DNA of 46,981 nt from an uncultured Sulfolobales archaeon (GTDB lineage Archaea > Thermoproteota > Thermoprotei_A > Sulfolobales > NBVN01), in the NCBI GenBank assembly GCA_938045815.1, contig CALIBI010000052.1:1-46981 (forward strand). The letters are read 5' to 3'. Below the pieces are notes generated by a model that was given only the letters and a program-made list of their open reading frames with translations, made no database searches and was not told the origin of the DNA. The translations under genes and the position numbers were made by a program. Below are positions 43,172 through 46,981 of this stretch, piece by piece. Each line of letters opens with the position of its first letter. Position 1 is the first letter of the stretch.

Positions 43172-44407
43172 TTAACGTTTTCGCATTATGATGTAGGCTA
43201 GGGAGGTTATTAGGAAGCCTATGATCAGACCGTACCATAACCCCTCTATGACGTGGAGATAGTAGATAATTAAGCTTCCTAGAATCCATGAAGCAAAGGC
43301 TCGTATGTTCCAACCCTTAACACCTTCACCTAACTTCATTCTTGACTTAACATAGTATTCAGTCCACAAAACTATGCCTGCTGGTAGTGAGATTGATGTT
43401 AGTAGTGAGAGCCACTGAATCGCGAAAGTATGTAGCTTTATGAGAGCTAGTATTATGGTTAGTATGGTTGCTGCTATAAGAATCTTCCTCCTCTCAGTGA
43501 TCCTACCGAGAGATTTAAGACCTAGAGTCCAGGATAAGGAAGCTGAGTACAGCTGATTATCTGCTGAAGTCCACGCGAGAAGGAAGAGCGTTACTAAAGC
43601 AAGCAGAGAAAGCCCGAGTACTCCGTAAGCACTATAGAGATCCATCCCAGTAAGAGCTGCGGGAATTCCTGTGAGTAAGATGATGAAGCTCCAGAAACCA
43701 AGGAAATTAATAAAAGCAGTAAGTACCGCGTCTAGAGGCTTCTTACAGAATCTCTGGTAATCGAATGAAAGAACTATAGAACCGTTAACGAAAGTTCCTA
43801 GAACTAACCCGAAAATTAGTGGTAAGGTAGTTACGTCAAGTGCTCCAATACTCGGCATCCCCCACCTACTCACACTTAACGCTGTCCCAGAAATTATTAA
43901 TATTACGAGGAGAGGAACACCAACGTAAGCTAGTTTAACAATAGCTCTCACACCTATGTAGGCTGTGACAGAGAATAAGAGAGTTAGGACGACTGCTAGA
44001 ACGTAGTAGAGGAAGTCAGGTAATCCAGCTATGTAGGTAAAACCATCAGCAACAACACCTATCGAGAAAGCTAACCACCCAACACATACGATACCCGCCC
44101 AAATAGAAGGCACTACAACCCCTACTGAACCATAAACTCTCTCAGCAGTTAACGCGTACGTTAAACCCTCCCTCGATGCCATATAACCAGAAAGTGACGA
44201 AAAGATACTTAAAACGAGATTTGCTAGCAAAACACCAGCTACGAAGGTAGTGAAAGGAAATACAGAACCCCACCAAGAAGCAAGATAAGGAGCTGACGGA
44301 TCAAGTGTTAAGCTAACCCACAACATAGTTGTCGCGACTAAAGATAATCTAGCTGCTAAAGGAACTGGTGAAAGAGTATACTCTCTATCCACTACTTCAG
44401 AACCCAA
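43172..44407 (-). CDS. NCS1-family cytosine/purine permease
   Basis: This 411-residue transporter has about twelve hydrophobic helices. N-terminal LSLVATTMLWVSLTLDP, the GYMASREGLTYALTAERVYG stretch near residues 74-93 and SADNQLYSASLSW near 290 match the CodB/NCS1 family of sodium- or proton-coupled importers for cytosine, purines, allantoin or hydantoin. It is alone between the two CRISPR loci. Substrate unknown. Confidence 0.85.
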   Translation of the reverse strand: MGSEVVDREYTLSPVPLAARLSLVATTMLWVSLTLDPSAPYLASWWGSVFPFTTFVAGVLLANLVLSIFSSLSGYMASREGLTYALTAERVYGSVGVVVPSIWAGIVCVGWLAFSIGVVADGFTYIAGLPDFLYYVLAVVLTLLFSVTAYIGVRAIVKLAYVGVPLLVILIISGTALSVSRWGMPSIGALDVTTLPLIFGLVLGTFVNGSIVLSFDYQRFCKKPLDAVLTAFINFLGFWSFIILLTGIPAALTGMDLYSAYGVLGLSLLALVTLFLLAWTSADNQLYSASLSWTLGLKSLGRITERRKILIAATILTIILALIKLHTFAIQWLSLLTSISLPAGIVLWTEYYVKSRMKLGEGVKGWNIRAFASWILGSLIIYYLHVIEGLWYGLIIGFLITSLAYIIMRKR

Positions 44408-44670
44408 AATACTTACCTCAATCAGAGAGTTCTAGCATGGTTTTAAGTATGGATTCACATAAACATTATAGTAATAAATTAGTTAACACGTGTGAGTAAT
44501 TATACTGACTGAAGTAAGTGTTCTTGCAAAGAATAAATTAAGACTGACACGGAGATTTCGTAATCAAGATGTTCTTTCGATATCATTCTAGTTTGATGTT
44601 GTTTGTTGGGGTTGTGTGTTGGTGGGTAAAGCTTATAAGCTCTGAAAATATTTTCTTTTTGGTGTGACAC

Positions 44671-45975
44671 GTGTCAAATGTTGGGGAGAGGAAGGTGGAG
44701 CTTGTTAAGAATTTGCTTAAGAAGATTCATGAGGGTGTTAGTCCTGAGGAGTTGAGTAGGGAGTTTAGTGAGGTTTTGAGGAATGTTGCTCCTTTTGAGA
44801 TTGTTCTTATTGAGCAGGAGTTGGTTAGGGAGGGTTTTAATGTTAGTGATATTCTTAAGCTTTGTGATCTTCATGTTCAGCTTTTCAGGGAGTACTTAGC
44901 TTCTAGGGAGTTGAGTGGTGTTCCTGAGGGTCACCCGCTAGATCTGCTACTCAGAGAGAATGAGTTGATTCTTAAGTGGGGTGAGGTTTTAGGGGTTTAC
45001 GGTAACGCTCTATCAAGGACTACTAGCGATGATTTCGTTAAGGTGCTTGATCAGTTAGCGGAGATCACGGAGAATTTGAGGAACATAAGACTACACTACA
45101 GGAAGATACAGATGCTGATCTTCCCCTACCTAGAGAGGAGAGGAATCATAGCAGTACCGAGAGTTTTGTGGGGTCGTGAAGACCAGGTTATTCTGAAGGT
45201 GAGGGAGCTTAAGAAACTGATTGAGGAATCTCGAGAGAAGAAAGAATTAGTTAGTGAGTTAGTGAGTAAGACTCAAGAATTAGCTAGAGAGATTAGTGAG
45301 TTGGTTTTCAGGGAGAACAAGATATTATTCCCTGCTGTGTGGGTTTTATTGAGTGAGGGTGAGTGGGCAGCTATTGGAGAGATAGGTAGGGAGATAGGTT
45401 ACTTAGTACCAGCAACTAAAGAGTGGAAACCTAGCGTGAGTCCCGTGATGCCTTACGAAATAATCCCTGAAATAACTGAAGAGCAAGCTAAAGCACTACC
45501 ACCAGAATTTAGAGAGTTAGCACTGAGGGGGATCGAGGCAGATACGTATGATGTGAGAGCTGGTAGTGAGTTAGAATTAAGTACTGGTTTCTTGAGTAAG
45601 AAAGAATTAGAAGCTATCCTCGAGTCACTACCACTAGAACTAACCTATGCTGACGCGAATGATAGAGTGAAGTTCTTCACGAGTAGTAAGTTGTCTAGAG
45701 GTTTCGTGAGAACCAAGACAATACTAGGTCGTAGACTACTTTTCTGCCACCCACCAAGACTTGAAGGCATGGTTAAGTTAGGTGTTGAGAGACTGAAGAA
45801 AGGTGAGAAATTTAGAGAGTACTGGACTAAGCAAGGAGATAGGATAATTAGGGTTCTCGTAGTGGGTGTTAGGGATGAGAAGGGGGAGTACTTAGGTACT
45901 CTAGAAATAGTTGAGGATCTTACGGAGGTAGTTAAGAATCCTGAGGAAGTAATGAAGAAGTTGATGGTGCTTTAA
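44671..45975 (+). CDS. DUF438-hemerythrin-PAS sensor protein
   Basis: This 434-residue protein has a DUF438 domain (about residues 1-75) and a hemerythrin-like helical domain (about 75-210) with CDLH, GHPLDLLLREN, RLHYRKIQ and LIFPYLERRGI as likely metal-ligand regions. Charged coiled helices (to about 250) and a PAS-like domain (about 310-430, ending in YLGTLEIVEDLTEV) follow. Such proteins are thought to sense oxygen, redox or small ligands. The GTG follows GGTGTGA. The next codon after its stop is the GTG of an HTH gene, so sensor and regulator are made together. The first 75 codons have almost exclusively G or T in the third position. Confidence 0.85.
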   Translation: MSNVGERKVELVKNLLKKIHEGVSPEELSREFSEVLRNVAPFEIVLIEQELVREGFNVSDILKLCDLHVQLFREYLASRELSGVPEGHPLDLLLRENELILKWGEVLGVYGNALSRTTSDDFVKVLDQLAEITENLRNIRLHYRKIQMLIFPYLERRGIIAVPRVLWGREDQVILKVRELKKLIEESREKKELVSELVSKTQELAREISELVFRENKILFPAVWVLLSEGEWAAIGEIGREIGYLVPATKEWKPSVSPVMPYEIIPEITEEQAKALPPEFRELALRGIEADTYDVRAGSELELSTGFLSKKELEAILESLPLELTYADANDRVKFFTSSKLSRGFVRTKTILGRRLLFCHPPRLEGMVKLGVERLKKGEKFREYWTKQGDRIIRVLVVGVRDEKGEYLGTLEIVEDLTEVVKNPEEVMKKLMVL

Positions 45976-46377
45976 GTGTCGTCTGTTTTTGAGTTAGGGT
46001 ATAGGTACTTAATCCCTTCACTCAGGAAGAGACTAGCTGAAATAATGAATAAAGAACTAAAAATGAGTGAAGTAGAAATCGCTAGAAAACTCAAAATAAC
46101 CCCCTCAGCAGTCTCAAGATACTTAAGAGGTGAGAGAGGCTCAACAATAGAGATATCCACGATCACAGACATAAACGAAGAACTCACCAAGATAGCAAAA
46201 GACTTAAGCACTCAAGACCTAGACTTCCTAGAAATAGAAGCAAGACTCCTCAAAATAACTATACAAGCCATGAGTAAAAAATACATATGCTGGTTCCACC
46301 AAAAAATACAACAATCAATAGACCCAGCAAACTGCAAAATATGCCCCGAAATATTCTCACAACCAACCAACCCTTAA
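45976..46377 (+). CDS. HTH transcription regulator with CxxH...CxxC tail
   Basis: This 133-residue protein has an XRE-like helix-turn-helix (MSEVEIARKLKITPSAVSRYL, in two parts from about residue 30) followed by a helical segment. The C-terminal CWFH plus CKIC pair, spaced by 14 residues, could bind zinc or an iron-sulfur cluster. It abuts the DUF438 sensor gene with no intervening base, implying one regulatory pair. It ends 6 bases before the terminal CRISPR repeat. Targets are unknown. The last 30 codons use only A or C at nearly every wobble position. Confidence 0.82.
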   Translation: MSSVFELGYRYLIPSLRKRLAEIMNKELKMSEVEIARKLKITPSAVSRYLRGERGSTIEISTITDINEELTKIAKDLSTQDLDFLEIEARLLKITIQAMSKKYICWFHQKIQQSIDPANCKICPEIFSQPTNP

Positions 46378-46383
46378 TCCCCC

Positions 46384-46981
46384 ACTTCAATTCACTCTCA
46401 CTTGATACGTTAAATCAACTACTGCCAACCCTATTCCAACTGATGTTCTTTCAATTCATTCTCGTTTGATACACAACAAGCTGGAATCCAGCCGTCGCGA
46501 CCATGTTCACCTTTCAATTCATTCTTGTTTGATACGCGTCTACGTGAATGGCGTGGCGGTCGCTGACGTGACGCCTTTCAATTCATTCTTGTTTGATACT
46601 TGAAGTTGATTCTGAAGCTATAATATATGTCCCTATTGGAGCTTTCAATTCATTCTTGTTTGATACGCCCTTTGATCCGCAGCAGCGGCAGCAGCAAGAC
46701 CAACGCTTTCAATTCATTCTTGTTTGATACCTTACGTTAGGCTATTGCTGCTTAAGCATCTTGGGCTTTTCTTTCAATTCATTCTTGTTTGATACACACA
46801 CAAAAAGCTTAAAAACCCCATTAACGTAATATTAATCTTTCAATTCATTCTTGTTTGATACTCTAACTGTCTAAGGTCATGTGCTCTTATCCCTATACTT
46901 ACTTTCAATTCATTCTTGTTTGATACTTCATAAAGCCAAGTGTGTTTATAGTCACTTTCAGTTTCCTCGCTTTCAATTCTT
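46384..46981 (-). CRISPR. CRISPR array, nine full repeats and one cut by the window end
   Basis: The 25-nt repeat on the plus strand begins CTTTCAATTCATTC and ends TTGTTTGATAC. Repeats start at 46384 (six mismatches), 46448 (one mismatch), 46511, 46575, 46642, 46706, 46771, 46837, 46902 and 46970 (partial). Spacers are 38-43 bases. On the minus strand the repeat ends GAATTGAAAG, the usual crenarchaeal 3' handle, so transcription runs leftwards. The degenerate repeats at 46384 and 46448 mark the trailer end, and the leader and cas genes must lie beyond the window. Repeat length and end suit subtype I-A or a related type. Confidence 0.96.

Noticed and set aside
46287-46469. 60-codon frame running into the CRISPR array
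   Set aside because: It is in another frame of the HTH gene and ends inside a repeat.

Overview
The window looks like chromosomal DNA of a thermophilic crenarchaeon (Thermoproteota, probably Desulfurococcales-like). The basis is an archaeal gene set: a proteasome beta subunit, CTP-dependent riboflavin kinase, endonuclease V, a TrmB-family regulator, C/D-box guide RNAs, an archaeal-type two-part lipoate system, TATA-box promoters with short leaders, frequent GTG/TTG starts, and CRISPR repeats ending in GAATTGAAAG. TAG is used as an ordinary stop codon here. The species cannot be named from the sequence.

Layout. 1-1450: a permease-like gene cut by the window edge, a small membrane protein and a C/D sRNA. 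1741-7083: a five-gene peptide/opine-type ABC importer. 7146-8577: a phospholipid synthase, two small unknown genes (the first appears to start with CTG) and a second C/D sRNA. 8627-11972 (minus strand): a PAPS-reductase-like fusion protein, a NOG1-type GTPase and a UPF0248 protein. 12053-13713: proteasome beta, endonuclease V and riboflavin kinase. 13714-20521: a probable inserted island. 20555-22085: two-subunit class I fumarase. 22120-25084: two radical-SAM lipoyl synthase-like genes divergent from a split lipoate-protein ligase. 25137-26592: an archaeal ATPase and a stand-alone RAM domain. 26908-35076: a disaccharide system made of TrmB, a GH65 phosphorylase and a HAD mutase, divergent from a sugar ABC importer with a perfect palindrome in its promoter. 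35421-41219: a PfkB kinase beside a BMP/nucleoside ABC importer. 41399-44407: a fucose-isomerase-like protein, a three-repeat mini-CRISPR and an NCS1 permease. 44671-46377: a DUF438/hemerythrin/PAS sensor followed directly by an HTH regulator. 46384-46981: a CRISPR array running off the window.

The most unusual part is the island. It holds a UPF0261 (Tm-1-like) protein, two TIM-barrel 'PEP hydrolase'-family paralogs, a DUF1097-like membrane protein, a decayed comB (phosphosulfolactate phosphatase) and a RuBisCO-like protein. The last 80-85 bp of the riboflavin kinase gene are repeated just past the RuBisCO-like gene, so the block is bracketed by direct repeats as after an integration. The two TIM-barrel genes, in opposite orientation, share a perfect 106-bp inverted repeat amid otherwise diverged sequence, which points to recent gene conversion or to an invertible segment. 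The RuBisCO-like gene has a TAG exactly where the conserved active-site tryptophan of the STGTWT motif should be. I infer that the intact genes form an acid-sugar or oxo-acid utilisation pathway, but no substrate can be read from the sequence.

An observation across the window is that several transcription units use almost only G/T at third codon positions near their start and A/C near their end. This was judged by eye and has counterexamples.
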